Of a stretch of DNA of 64,000 bases, positions 11,430-23,041 are shown piece after piece. Position numbers and translations under genes: made by a program. Numbering within the stretch: the first letter of the stretch is position 1; every line of letters begins with the position of its first letter. Under the pieces are notes generated by a model. The model saw only the letters and a list, made by a program, of their open reading frames with translations. It was not told where the DNA came from and searched no databases. Source of the DNA: Porphyra umbilicalis (Eukaryota; Rhodophyta; Bangiophyceae; Bangiales; Bangiaceae). The stretch lies in the NCBI GenBank assembly GCA_002049455.2, contig KV919098.1, forward strand, positions 1 through 64,000, given 5' to 3'.

Positions 11430-12600
11430 CCCCCGCCGACGTGACGGTGGCGGCAACCGGCATCACCGAGGCGGCGACGGCGGCGGCCACCCCCGCCGAG
11501 ACGGTGGTGGCGGCGGCCGCCCCCGCCGGTACGGCGGTGTCTGTGGGCGCCCCCGCCGAGACAGTCGCATCTGCGGCCGCCCCCGCGGAGGCGGCGATTG
11601 CAGCAACAGCCCCCACAGAGGTGTCGGCGGCCGCAAGCGCCCCCGTCGATGCGGCGACGGCGGCGGCTGCCCCCCCTCGACACGGCGGCGGTTGTAGCCG
11701 CCGCGGCCGAACCGGCGGTGTGTGCGGCTGCCCCCGCCAAGACGGCGACCTCTGCGGCAGCCCCCGTGGAGGCGGCGGTGGCGCCAACTGCCCCCTCAGA
11801 GGTGGCTGCGGCCGCAACCGCCCCGATAGAGGCGGGCGCGGCGGCGGCTGCCCCGTCCAAGACCGTGGCGGTGGCGGCCGCCCCGGCACCTGCGGCAGTG
11901 GCGGCAGCGGCCCCCGCCGAGGTGCCCGCGGCGGCAACCGCCCCCACCCATGCGGTGATGGCGGCAACTGCCACCACCGAGGCGGTGGCGTCTGCGGGCG
12001 CCCCCGTTGAGCTGGCGGCAGTGGTGGCCGCCCCCACCGAGACGGCGGCATCTGCGGCCGCCGCCGACGAGGCTGTGGCGGTAGCAACCGCCGCCCCGCC
12101 CCCACCGAGGCGGTGATGGCGGCAACTGTTACCACCGCCTCGGAGGCAGTGGCGTCTGCGGCCGCCCCCTTTGAGCCGGTGGCAGTGCTGGCCGCCCCCG
12201 CCGAGACGGCGGCATCTGCGGCCGCCGCCGACGAGGCTGCGGCGGTAGTAACCGCCGCCCCGCCCCCACCGAGGCGGTATTGGCGGCAACTGCCACCACA
12301 GAGGCGGTGGCTTCTGCGGCCGCCCCCGTCGAGCCGGCGGCAGGGGTGGCCGCCATCGCCGAGACTGCGGCATCTGCGGCCGCCACCGACGAGGCTGTGG
12401 CTGAAGCAACCGCCGCCCCCAATGCGACGGCGGCGGCGGCCGCCCCAGACGCGATGGTGGCGTTGGCGGCTGCCCCCGTCGAGACGGCGGCGGTGGCAGC
12501 TGCGCCCACCGAGCCGGTGGCGGCGGCGACCGTCATTACCGGGCCAGTGACGGCGGCGGCCGGCCCCACTGAGACGCGCTGGGCGGACTGTGCCGCGGAG
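11430..12600. repeat. 30-bp tandem array encoding a 10-residue Ala-rich motif
   Basis: Units of 30 bp, roughly gcccccgccgagacggcggt plus gcatctgcgg, run for about 1.17 kb (near 38 units, all diverged). On the plus strand they read as a decapeptide like APAETAASAA in several overlapping open segments. The frame changes several times, so a single protein is not supported. It ends about 250 bp before the stop codon of the KDZ-like transposase. Confidence 0.85.
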
Positions 12601-12850
12601 TTTGCATTGTGTCCGTGCACGTCAATGCAGAAGGTGGGGTGACGCGCATTGGGTGTGTGTGGATGTGCAGAGCTGCGCAGAGATATTGTTGGTGCACGTG
12701 TGCAACAGTTTATCCTCTTACCTATCATCTTTTCTCTCTGTGACAACTTGCAGACTCCTCGGCGACGGGATGCGAGAATTGCACGTCTGGTCCGTTTACA
12801 ATGTTCATGTCGCGTCTTCCCGCCGCAATGCACCCCTTCCTACCTCCCAC

Positions 12851-14440
12851 TCACACCTTCTGCATGAGCCCAGGCGGCGGCCCGACGAGGAGCGTCTCTC
12901 GGCACGTACAGCCAGGCACCTCACAATGCGCCACCATCACCTTGTGGTAGTATGTTTCGACGGGGTAGTGCTGGATCTCCTTGGGCTGCGTCTTCACCCT
13001 AGCCCGACGTGGCATGCCGGCGCGTTGCGCCGCGTCCCGCCTCTGCGACACCCGCACATTATTGTGCGCAGCGATATAGCGCGAGCGTACGATAAAGCGG
13101 GTCTGCGTCATGTAGGAAAGAGAGTTTTTGGACTTCTTCTTGATGCTATGTTGCCTCTCCGCGCCCGACGTGTCGTGGCCGCGCGACAGCTCCGGGTACT
13201 GGTCCGCGTCGAAGGTGGGCGAGCACTTGTGGTTACACCGGTGGAAGCGGTCGATAAACCATGCCGTTACCGCCTGGTGAAGCAACCAGGGCACGCGACG
13301 GAGCGCATTGCGCTGCGCCTGGCAGGCCGTGTCGAAGTAGACGACCTTCGGGAGCTCCTTGAACCGCTGCGCCAACGCGGCCACGACGTGGGCCGGGCTC
13401 TCCACCTCCCGCAGCAGCTCAAAGCCAATGATGTACCCACAGGCGCACATGAAAGTGATGACGCCCGGCGCCCGCAACACGTCGGGCGGGTAGTAGTGCC
13501 GACAGTCGTCTTTCTCCCACGACGGCTTGGGCTTCTTCTTCTTTGACTTGGTGTTGTTGCGCTTGGTTGCCGCCTTCTTGCGGTCTCTCTCGCTTGTCTT
13601 GTCCTCCATGCACGCCCGCAACGCCAGCCGCCCGGGCCACACCTGGCCCGTCCGCTCCTCGTCGGCCTGCATGACGACTCGGTCAAACGACTCGTCCCCG
13701 CACGACAGGTCGGTCTCGGGCGGCGGCACGCCCTGCGACCGCAGCCACTCCTGGTACTTCTCGGGGTTGGTGTCCTCCCAGTAGTCCCGGTAGGCCTTGG
13801 CGTCATCCCCGGCGGCTGCCTCCCATTTGGACAGCGCCTCCGCCATCGTCCCGACAGAGAACAAGAGGAGCTCACCGACCGCCCGCGCCAGGTCCCGCGA
13901 CTGGTCCATGGCGTGGCGCACGAGCAACAGAAACTCCCAGATGAAGACGACTTGCTCAATGGAGCCGAGGTGGTGAATCCACACCGCGCTCGGCTCCCCG
14001 TCGATGATGCGGATCGCCAACTGCTTGACGTCTGCCGTGCTGCAGCCAGCGAAGACGTTGAAGGCGGGCTCAGCCAGCAAAGCCGACACAAACAGCCGCA
14101 CCTTGCGCCACCGGTCCTTCTCAACCCGCTCGTTCCTGGTTGGGGGGAAGGTGCTGACGAGAGCGACGCACACCAGCGTGTTCCGGCCCGGAGCGACTGC
14201 AGCATCACCGCCGGCCTCCCCCTCCGAGTCGGAAGATGAGGAGCTCTCGTCACTCTCGGATGGAGCTGGTGGTCGTGGGGGTGGTGGTGGTGGAGGTCGT
14301 GGTGGCGAAGAGTCAACAGGAGCGCCCTCCAGCGCCATGCCAGGGGCGAGGAGCGGGGCCACACGATCGTCGCCGACGAAACGTAGAGGATGCGCAGCAG
14401 CCGCTGCTCGAGGAGACAGAGTTAGATCATTGACCGCCAT
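12851..14440 (-). mobile_element. KDZ-like DNA transposase, catalytic core
   Basis: Single open frame of 529 residues from the ATG at 14440; upstream in-frame starts are non-ATG. An acidic Pro/Ser-rich N-terminus (to about residue 80) precedes a helical region, then a basic patch (KKKKPKP), then the core. Core motifs, in order: ITFMCACGYIIGFELLREVE, VVYFDTACQAQRNALRRVPW with a D-T-A-C acidic site, FIDRFHRCNHKCSPTFDADQ with an H-x3-H-x-C cluster, and HDTSGAERQHSIKKKSKNSL with the late Glu. This order (Asp, DRFH-x2-NHKC, AE) is typical of KDZ (Kyakuja-Dileera-Zisupton) transposases, which use an RNase-H-like fold to cut and join DNA. The usual Cys-rich N-terminal modules are missing here but resemble parts of the next gene upstream. 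The frame is unbroken. Confidence 0.72.
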
Positions 14441-16371
14441 GGCGATAGCGAGGGAATAAAAGGGACGGGCCGCAACAGGCGGCCGGAGCAAAGGGCGTCG
14501 ACCGTGCAGAGCCTCCCCCCAAAACCGCCAGGCAGCCGGTGCCACCTACAGAGCCGCAGGACAGAGTCTCAGCCGAATCTGCTTCCGAATCGACTGGGCC
14601 GGCAGCGCAGACCAGAGCTGCCAGCCCGGCTGCAGGCCGCTGACGCCTGGGAGGCGTGCGCCCACGTCTCTGCCGGCCGCGTCGCCTCCGCCCGCCACAC
14701 CGCTTGACGGCGCCCCGGTGATGGCGGCGCAGGGTGTTAGCTTGCCAGAGGTTGTCCTGGCGCGGGAAGAGGCAACAATGACCGCGGCGGTCACCACCAA
14801 AGGCGCCGCCACAGCCGTCAAGTGCGTGACCACCCGCGCCGACGGCGCCGAAGCCGACGCGACAGCCGCTGCGTAGGCCGTCTACGCACGGACGACGGCC
14901 TTGGAGGCTCTTCAAGAAGCCGCGATGGTGGACGCCGCGGCGGCGTGGAAGGAGCTCGAGGTGCACACGGTCGACGCGGCGCCAGCGGCAGGGGTGCTGG
15001 CTGCGGCGACCGCCGTAACGAACACACCGGGCGCGGCAGCAGCGCGCGGTGGCCGTGGTGAACGCGGTGACGGCGGTGGGGCTTTCGGCGGCTGCGACCG
15101 CCAAAGCCGACGCACCGGCCGACGCCGACAATATGTGTGGGGGGGCAGGGGGACGGCGACCAAAGGAGGGAGAGTGGGGGGGGCACAAGTGGGGCATCAA
15201 AGCCACTGGCGCCGGCAAGCGCCACGAGGAGGGGGGAAGTCGACCGACAGCCTGTTTCAAAGCGACCCATTGGCTCGCAGGCGCCATCTCCACGATGGAG
15301 TGGACCAGCCTCCCGGTGCTGTCTCGGGGATCCCAGCGACCGTCGCTCGGGCCGTCAGCGGGGCGTCCGCGGGGCCTCAGACGGGCGTCAGAGGAGCGAG
15401 AGCGGGGCGTCAGTAGGGGGTCAGCAGTCCGTGAGTCGGCCTTCAGCGGGCCGCTGCACTGTCGGTGGGCCGAAACAGTGGTTGCAGAGCCCGCCACAGG
15501 GGCCGTCCAAGCGCATTTCCAGGTTCACAGGCGCCCGCGACGGTCCCTGAGGCCTTCCAGATGGCGACCAGGGAATCAGGGACAGCCAGCTCTGGCAGGG
15601 GCGCCGGCGGCGCCGAATCGGACCCAGTCTGTAGAGGTGACGAGGCGCCAAACAAAAGAAGGAGGGTCGCGTCCCGCGCGCGCGCGCTTCAATGTGGGCC
15701 GTGGGGGCCCGTGGGGAGCCCCTCTCAAGAGTAGCGCCGGGAGCCACTAGCGAACGCACGAGGGGCCGACGAAAGCCACGCCGTGGGCCGTTCTCGAGCG
15801 CGTTCGAGGACGTCTCCTGTGCGACGCCATTGAACGGTGCCGACGACTGAGATACGCTCCGTTACGGGATCACCCTGGCGATTTGTGGAGTTGCGTCCTG
15901 GCGAACGACCAGTGCTTTGTTTCAATTGCACAATGGTGTTGAAATCTGAGATTTCATGCTGAAGTTTCTCTTGCGAATCTGCATTCTGTGACGCAGACAG
16001 CAGCCAGACACAAGAGGAGAGATTGAGGACGCGGAACCACGCACATATTCTTTTCTGATGATACAAAAGAGCAAGATGGTGGCGCAGCGTGCTGCTCGAT
16101 GGCGGTGCAACGAACTCAAACATGTCTACGACAGCCAGAAGTAGGTCTCCAAGAAGGGAAACATCATGAGAGCAGCGCCGAGCGGGGAAGGCTGAGTATG
16201 TACAGAAGGTCAACGCGCCAGCCAGTGGGTTTTCGGTCGTGCGGGGGAGGCAACGCTATGACATGAGCGCCTTAGTAAAAGCAAAAAACTAATAGCAGAA
16301 GGAAAGAAGGAAGGCAAACATGGACGCAAGAAGAGAATGACTGACAGGCACACGCGAGCAACCGACAAATA
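14441..16371. other. Spacer between two element genes, with a decayed plus-strand frame
   Basis: Plus-strand 14719-15160 reads as an Ala/Thr/Val-rich helical peptide (for example VMAAQGVSLPEVVLAREEAT, later ALEALQEAAMVDAAAAWKEL) interrupted by one in-frame TAG at about 14875 and a frame change near 15050. It looks like a decayed coding repeat rather than a live gene. From 15160 to 16371 I see nothing recognisable; 15840-16370 is AT-richer. Confidence 0.35.
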
Positions 16372-19300
16372 TTATACAAGCGTCTGTGCAAACAGCTCAG
16401 CCGCCATGCGGCGGCGATAGTAGTTCATGTCGCCGGTCATGCTTGCTTGCGGGAGGCCACGCGACATGTAGTCCATCGTCTTGACCATGAACATCCCGCA
16501 GTCGGTGCCGTTCTCTTGCTTCCGGCAGCTCATTTTTGTCCAGGTCCACTTGCCGCGGCAGTGGCCGTGCGACGTCATGTCGTCCTTGATCCATGCCACC
16601 AAGCACGCGACCACCCAGTCGGGCACTGCCCCCAAAGAGTCATACGTCTCGACGACGCGCCGCTTCGGGTACACAACGCCCAACACCCAATGAATGCCCA
16701 AGTTGATGGGCACGAACACCGCGTCGTAGTTCTTGAGCTACAAGTCCCGTGACCAACGGCACACTGCCTCGTAGTTGTACGTGCGTTCTTCGCCCATGAT
16801 GAGCTTCTCAAACATGAAGGTGTTGAAGATGTGCATGCGCACGGGCCGCTGCTCCGTCACCGCCCACACCGCCTCGCGCCGCTCCAGCAGGCTGGCGTAC
16901 GCGTTGATCGCCTCGTCGTGTAGAAATACGCGAGGCGCTATCCGCTGCATGTCCCACAGCCTTAGCGCAATGTTGTCGATGGTGACAAGCGGCTCCTGGC
17001 TGCGGGGCGCCGCGGTCATGTCGGAAGATCGGCGGCAGCGCTTGATGGGCGCCGTGACCGCCATGGCTCTTGGCGTCAGCGGGGAGAGCGGGTCCGCCGG
17101 ATTGCACACGACCGCCTTGTCGGCTCCAGGCATGGACGGGTCAGCGACGACAGAGCGCGGCATCTTCCAATCATCTTCAGTACGCGGCACGGAGTGGGTG
17201 AGCAGCTGGACCCTGCCATACTCGCCGTCGGCGGCGGGCGCCTGCGTCGCCTCGGCGACGGTGCGACCGCGCAGCGGGACCTCGTTGACTGGTACCAGGA
17301 GCAACGGGATCACAGGGGCCGTGCCGCTGCCAGCAGGCGTGTCGACCACAGAAAGTGTGTCAACGTTAACAGGCACGTCGTCGTCGGCAGGCGGCCCTCT
17401 GGTATCGATAGCCGCGTCGGCTCCAGCCCTTGTGTGTTCATCAGAAAGCGCGTCGGCATCAGCCGGCGAGTCGGCGTCGGCTTGCGCATCGGCGTCGGTA
17501 GGAGCGCCAGCATTGGCACGCGCGACTGCATCGGCAACCGCGCCGGCGCGCCCGATCGACAACTGGTGCATCTCTCCGACCAGCTCCCCGTCACCGTTGC
17601 CCTCAGCAGCCGCATGCACGTCGGGCGACCCGCCGGCAGCCACCAAGTCCACCAGGGAGTCGACCGAGATGTCTTGGTCGTCCTCGTTGTCATCGGCGCT
17701 GCTTCCGTCGTTGGCGGCTTCGACCAAGTCGGCAGGTCGCCCCTCCGCAGGCTCCCCGAGTGCTGCACCGGGAGGAATGGCTGCTACTTCCGCCACGACC
17801 GCCGGCACAACCGCGGGCACGGCTTGTCGCTCGGAATGGCTCACGACCTCCCAGAAGTTGCTGAACAGCACCGACGACGCCCACTCGAGCGCGGCGGTCT
17901 TCTGGGCGCGGGTGCGGGCGGCGATGACGTCGCGGCCCCCCGACGGGGGAGCGCCGAGCCGGGCGGCCGAAAATACGCGCCACGCCGTCGCTTCCGCCGA
18001 CGTCAGCGCCGTGTCGTCCTCGGCGTTGGCGCGCACGCGCTTTCGCACGACCCGACGCACCTTGGCGCTGCGGATGGCGCACGCAAACACGAGGGAGAAG
18101 TCCACGCGCGGGGCGTTCATGCTGGGCCGAAGCATCTCGACCACATGCTCTTGGAGCACAGATAGCACCTGGCCGTCGCATATTACGCAGCGGAAGCGGC
18201 CCCCCACACTCTCCTCCGCACCGCAAGAGTGGCACCGAAAAGCGGTCTCGGGAATGACGAGGGTGCTCGAGAACTCGCCGCACGCGTCCGAGAGCAGCTG
18301 CCGCGCTTGGCCGGGCTCCATCTCCGAGTAGGCAAGCGTGTTCCGCAGCAAGCTCGTCAAAAACTCACTGGCCGCCGCCATCGTGCTGCGCGCAATGACA
18401 CACAGCTCCAGCACAGCGTCCAAGAAGGTGCGCACATACACGGTGTAGCGCGTTGCCACAAACAGGCCGTTGGGGGACCCGTCGTACTCAACAACGTTCC
18501 TGCACGAGGGACACTCCCACGACCCGATAAAGATCTTGAGCCACCCACGAATGGAGTACAGCTCCACCTCCTCAGAGTCCACCGGCGTGTGCACCTCCCG
18601 TGCGGTGTCGCAGACGAGGCACTTGGGCTCGGCGTGCGTCATGTTGAGAACCTTGGGCGCTCCCTCGGCTCGGCACGAGTCGATGACCGCCGCGTACTTG
18701 TCGCACTGGATCACCTCATTGACGCACGGAAACATGTTGCGGGCCCGCCGCAGCCGCCTCGGTAGCGGCGTCGGGGGAACTGGAGCAGCGGGCGGGGCTG
18801 GCGGGCTGGGATCGCTCGCCTCCTCCTCGTCCCCATCCCCCTCATCGTCGTTGAAGTCGCCGTCGGGCCCAAACTGGAGCGCGTCGTTGAAGTCCGCCGC
18901 CGCCGCCGATGCCGCCGCCGCTTCCAGCCGGTTGTACTCGTTGACGGCCTGAGCGTGGATACAGCCCCACGGGCGGCTGGAACAGGAGAGAAGGTAGCAG
19001 GTTGCCAACTTGTGCTTGTTGCCGTGGCGCCGGACGATGGCGGGGCTCCAGATGCCGTCGTAGTAGACAGCGAATACGGGCACATGGTTCTTCTTGCCGG
19101 CGTACAGCGCCAGATGTACGGCCGTGTCCTCCTCCGCCTCGGCCTCCTTGTCGTCATCGTCCCCGGCGAGATCGGGGAAGAGCCTGACCAGCTCGTCGAC
19201 ATTGTCCGCTTCGTTCTCGTACGCCAGATCGTCGTAGGCGAGCTGCAGGGCGAGCGCGTGACGGCAGGTGGACGACTTGGCACACGCCACTTGCATGTTG

Positions 19301-20010
19301 ACGTGCTCAATCTTCTCTCCAGTGAAGGACCGCCGGCCGCTGCCGAGCACCCCGCCGCAGGAGCAGAACGTCACCAGCGCGCCGTCTGACGACGCCGACC
19401 AGACACACACGGGGTCAAACAGCTCCACAAGTACGAGCACGCGGGCGCCGCTAACACAGCGCGGTGCGACCGACAGCATGTCAGTGCCGGAATCCATGTG
19501 GGCGGCGAGACCAACAGCAACGCGGAGCTCTGCGCCAAAGTCGGCGCGCAGCTGCTCGACAGTCAATGGCGCCGCGTTAGCTTTGGGAGCACGCCGCGGA
19601 CGCTCGTTCCCGGTCTCACGCCCGAACTTGTCGACGTCGACACACCTTCGTCGTGGTCTTGGTAGCGCGGTTGATCGATGGGACGCATGCGGCCGAGAAG
19701 AGCTGTCTCCATCGTCAACGCTTCTCGAAGTGGCGGCCCGTGGCGCCTCCGCGGTCTCCGTCTCCTCGTTGCCCGCCCCTTCCGAGTCCCCGTCCCAATC
19801 CTCCTTGTTGAGCTTGTTAGCTGCGACAGCCACCATCCACGCGTCCCGCGCCGTTTCGAACAAGCCCGACAGCGAGGCGCTTGCCGGCGTAGGAGTTGAG
19901 CCGATCGGATCGCAGATGTCGTCCGCGCGGTCTAGGAAGACGGCAGCTTCCTCGATAAACCCGCAGCGCAGGTGCGTGCCGGACGTAGGCGGGGGACGAG
20001 CGGTCGACAT
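16372..20010 (-). mobile_element. SWIM zinc finger, KDZ-N-terminal-like and Ulp1/C48 protease protein
   Basis: A frame of 1,213 codons from the ATG at 20010 to the stop at 16372, broken by one in-frame TAG at 16738-16740. The domains, in order: a Ser/Thr/Arg-rich N-terminus; a SWIM-type finger (FCSCGG, then STCRHALAL; C-x-C...C-x-H); paired Cys motifs (CLVCDTAREVH, WECPSCRNVVEYDGSPNGLF, FRCHSCGAEE then FRCVICDG) that resemble the Cys-rich N-terminal half of KDZ transposases; a long acidic linker rich in Ala/Asp; and a C-terminal Ulp1-like cysteine protease. The protease shows MHIFNTFMFEKL, FVPINLGIHWVLGVV (catalytic His), VETYDSLG (Asp) and NGTDCGMFMVK (Cys). The TAG sits between the RW-S-R motif and NYDAVFVPIN, inside the protease domain, so both halves of the domain are otherwise in frame. 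Ulp1-like proteases accompany several DNA transposon groups. This is the likely partner of the catalytic-core gene downstream. Confidence 0.72.
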
Positions 20011-20069
20011 ACTGCGTTCGGGGTGGCCGCCGCAGCGGCGGTGCCCATAGGTGGTCGCCACAGCGCGGG

Positions 20070-20500
20070 TGGCCGCCGCACCGGGGGTGGCCGCCGCACA
20101 CCGGGGTTGGCCGCCGCACCGGGGGTGCACGCCGCACCGGGGGTGCCCGCCGCACTGGGGGTGCCGGCCGCACCGGGGCTGCCCGCCGCACGGGGAGTCC
20201 CCGCCGCACGGGGGGTGGCCGCTGACCGGGGGTGGCCGCCGCACGGGAGATGGCCGCCGCACGGGAGGTTGCCGCCGTACCGTGGGCGGACGCCGCACCG
20301 GGGGTGGACACCGCACCGGGGGCAGACGCCCAACCGGGGGTGCCCGCCGCACGGGGGTGGCCACCGCACGGGGGTGGCCGCCGCGTAGGGGGTGACCGCC
20401 GCAGCAGCGGTGGCCGCCGCAGCGGGGGTAGTCGCCACTGCAGGGGCGGACGCCGCAGCGGGGGTGCCCGCCGCAGCCGGGGGAGCGGCAACGTCGTTCC
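20070..20500. repeat. 18-bp tandem array around ccgccgcaccgggggtgg
   Basis: About two dozen diverged 18-bp units, each with cgcaccgggggtg or a one-base variant, directly upstream of the SWIM/Ulp1 start codon. Six-codon periodicity makes all frames open, so I treat it as a minisatellite and not as an N-terminal extension. It mirrors the array upstream of the dioxygenase in period only; the units differ. Confidence 0.85.
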
Positions 20501-22100
20501 TGCGGCAAGCTGGTGGCGGCGTCGTGGGGTGGAGGGGGCGGGGGCGGCGGCGCGGCCGGCGGTGAGAGCGGCGGCGGGGGCGGCGGCGACGGCGGCAGCG
20601 GCGGGGGCGGCGGCGGGGGCGGCGGCGACGGCGGCAGCGGGGGCGGCGGGGGCGCGGGCAGGAGCGCGGCCAGGCGCGGCGGCAGCGCCGCCAGCGCGGG
20701 CCGCAGCGCGCTGCCGGCGGGTGCAGCAGGGCTGCCAGGGAGCGGCGCTGCCCAGCGCTGATGGCTGGTCCGATCCGCTGGGACCAGTCATGCCCGCCAC
20801 AGTACACAACAATCTCGCGCGCGGCCTGCAGGGTGGCGGATATGCTGGCATTTGGAAGAGCCACGGGACCGAGATCCTTGCACTGATTTTTTTTCGGCGC
20901 TCAATCGAGTGGTCAGGATGTCGCCGGTGTCGTTGCACGTGAGGCCGACGAATCGAGGCCGTGGGAGGGTGCCTCAGACGTGTGGCCGTGGTCGTGCAGC
21001 TGCCTCGGCCCTGTGATGATATTAGCCAATGGGCATGCGTGCCACATTCGCAGCAGTCGCGCACTGGAGGACCCGTGAATTGTGGGGGGCGACGTCCGAG
21101 GATACGTGCGTCACATCAGCAATCGTGAGCTGGGGCCACTGGTGAGACCCCCCTCAGATAAGCCGTAATGGCATGTATTTTCGCAATCTGATTGGCTGAG
21201 AGACTGGCACGCGCATATTGGCACGAATGGGCCCGTGCCAAAGTGCGATCCGAGGCCATGGAGGCCGCTGTTGCGGCGCCTCAAGGCCTGTGCACCGACC
21301 GTGCCACTAAATTCGAGGTGTTCCTTTGTGGGCTCTGCCCCGCCGGCCGCCGCGGCAACGCCGCGACGACCTTCCCGCCATTCCCCGCTCGTCCCGCGCG
21401 GCCACCGGTGCAGCGGCGCAGGCGCGCGGCCGGCGCCGGCGGGGCTCTCCCGTAGCGCGGCGCGCGCGCGCCCGCGGGCGGCGCGCCGCGGCGGGCGCCC
21501 GCCCGCGCTCGGTCGGCCGCCCGCCCGCGTGGTCGGCCGCCCGCCCGCCGGCCGGCCCGCCCGCCCGCCGCCGCCCGCCGCGGCGCGGTCGTACATAAGC
21601 GCCCGCCGGCGGCGCGGGTGTCCCACCGAGCGCGGCGCCCGCACCCGCCGGACGCCGTGTCGTCCCCCGCGTTGGCGCCCCTCCCGACCCGAGGGGGAGG
21701 CACGTGGCGGCTGCTGCGGCGGTGGGTGTCGCCAAGCCCCGTCGTTGCCGCCGCTGCAGGTGCCCGCCGCCGCTCCCTTGCGTGGCGGTTGCGGTGGGAC
21801 CCCCCCCCCCCCGCCTGCTGGATGCCGCCCCGCGTCGCCCCGCCGTCGCCCCCGTGCCGGTCCCCCCCCCGCCATTGATTTCCGTGTCGAGCTCGGCGGC
21901 GCGCCCGTCCCCTCCCTCGCCTCCCCCCCACCCCACCCCCCCCCGCTCCTTTCTCTCTCACCCGGGCTTCCATTGCGCCCCCCTCGACCTCGTCGAGCTC
22001 CCCCTTCTTCCGTGTTGCGCGCCCCCCTGGACGTGCTTCTTCCAACCCCCCCGCCCCTCCCTCCCGTCTAGGCCGCCGCTCCCCCCCCCCCCACCCCGCC
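20501..22100. other. Intergenic, low-complexity GC tracts and one ordinary block
   Basis: 20525-20720 is GGC-repeat-like, 20760-21250 is ordinary sequence, and 21340-22100 is dominated by cccgccgg and C-run tracts upstream of the Siva-like gene. No supported gene. Confidence 0.45.
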
Positions 22101-23041
22101 ATGGCGCTCGTGGCGGCGCCGCTGGCGGTGCCCCTCGCCGCCACCCCCCCGCCGCCGTCCCCGCGGCCCGCCGGCGCGTCGACGGGGAAGCGGCGGCGGC
22201 CGGCCATGGAGGCGCCCCTGGGGGGTCCCGCCGCCGCCGCTGCCGCCGGCGGCGGGGGGGCGGCCAAGGCGCGGCGACTTGGCCTCCCGTCGCCGGCTGC
22301 CGCCGCCGCCGCCGTCGCCGCCGCCGCCGCCGCCGTGGCGGCCATGGTCGCCGAGCCGACGGCGCCGCCGCCGCCGCCGCCCCCGCCGTCGACGCTGGGG
22401 GGGGGGGGGGGGCGCCCGCCGCCCCGCGTCGGCCGCCGGCGGCCGTGACGCGGGCGTTGCCAAGGGCGGGTGGGCGCCCGCCGCGCCGCCGTCGACGGCC
22501 GCCGCCGCCGCCGCCGCCGCCGCACCCGTCGACGTGCCGCCCGTGTGGGCGGGGTGGGGCTGGGGCGCCGCGGGCGGACGCAAGCGCGTGCGTGCCGCCG
22601 TGGCGGGCGCCCCCCACCCCCCCAGCGGGCGCCCCCCCCCCCCCCCCCCCCACCCCCCCACCGACGTGTGTGCCGTGTGCACCACCGCCGCCGTCGCCGC
22701 CGAGTCGCCGTGTGGGCGCTGTGGCGGCGGCGCGTGTGTGGCGTGCCTCGCCGCGTGCGACGGGTGCGGCGGCCGCTTTTGCGCCTTTTGTGCGGGGCCC
22801 GACTATGGCGGGCGCTACACGAGGACGACCTGCCTCGGCTGCGCGGCGGCGCTCGAGGGGGGGGGGGGGGGGACGCGCCCTGGTGGTCCACGCCCCCGCG
22901 CGCAGACGACGCGGCCGTGGCCGCGGCGACGGCGGTGGGCGGTGACGGGGTGGGGGATGCGGGGGGGGGGGGGGGGGGGGGGTCCTGGGTGCCCCCGAGT
23001 GGGATGCCGCCGACTATGTGGCGGAGGAGGGGAGCTCGTGC
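22101..23041 (+). CDS. Siva-like Cys-rich zinc-binding protein
   Basis: The ATG at 22101 opens an Ala/Pro-rich N-terminus (MALVAAPLAVPLAA) that changes frame at the G-run at 22398-22411. The Cys-rich part at about 22666-22850 reads VCAVCTTAAVAAESPCGRCG, then CVACLAACDGCGGRFCAFCA, then DYGGRYTRTTCLGCAAALE. This spacing (CxxC, CxxC, CxxC, CxxC, CxxC, a D-Y-x3-Y-x-R element, CxxC) matches the C-terminal domain of the Siva family. In animals Siva binds zinc and works in apoptosis and receptor signalling; the algal role is unknown. A second frame change at the G-run near 22857-22870 or 22969-22981 would lead to LGAPEWDAADYVAEEGSS and a GTGAGT at 23042, which could be a donor splice site. The 3' end is therefore uncertain. 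It could also be an unrelated treble-clef protein. Confidence 0.62.

Noticed and set aside
11047-12642. Alanine-rich proteins in the 30-bp array
   Set aside because: Several overlapping frames on both strands are open and the frame is not kept along the array; treated as a minisatellite.
20011-20508. N-terminal extension of the SWIM/Ulp1 protein through the 18-bp array
   Set aside because: The period of six codons keeps any frame open; the first credible ATG is at 20010, after the array.
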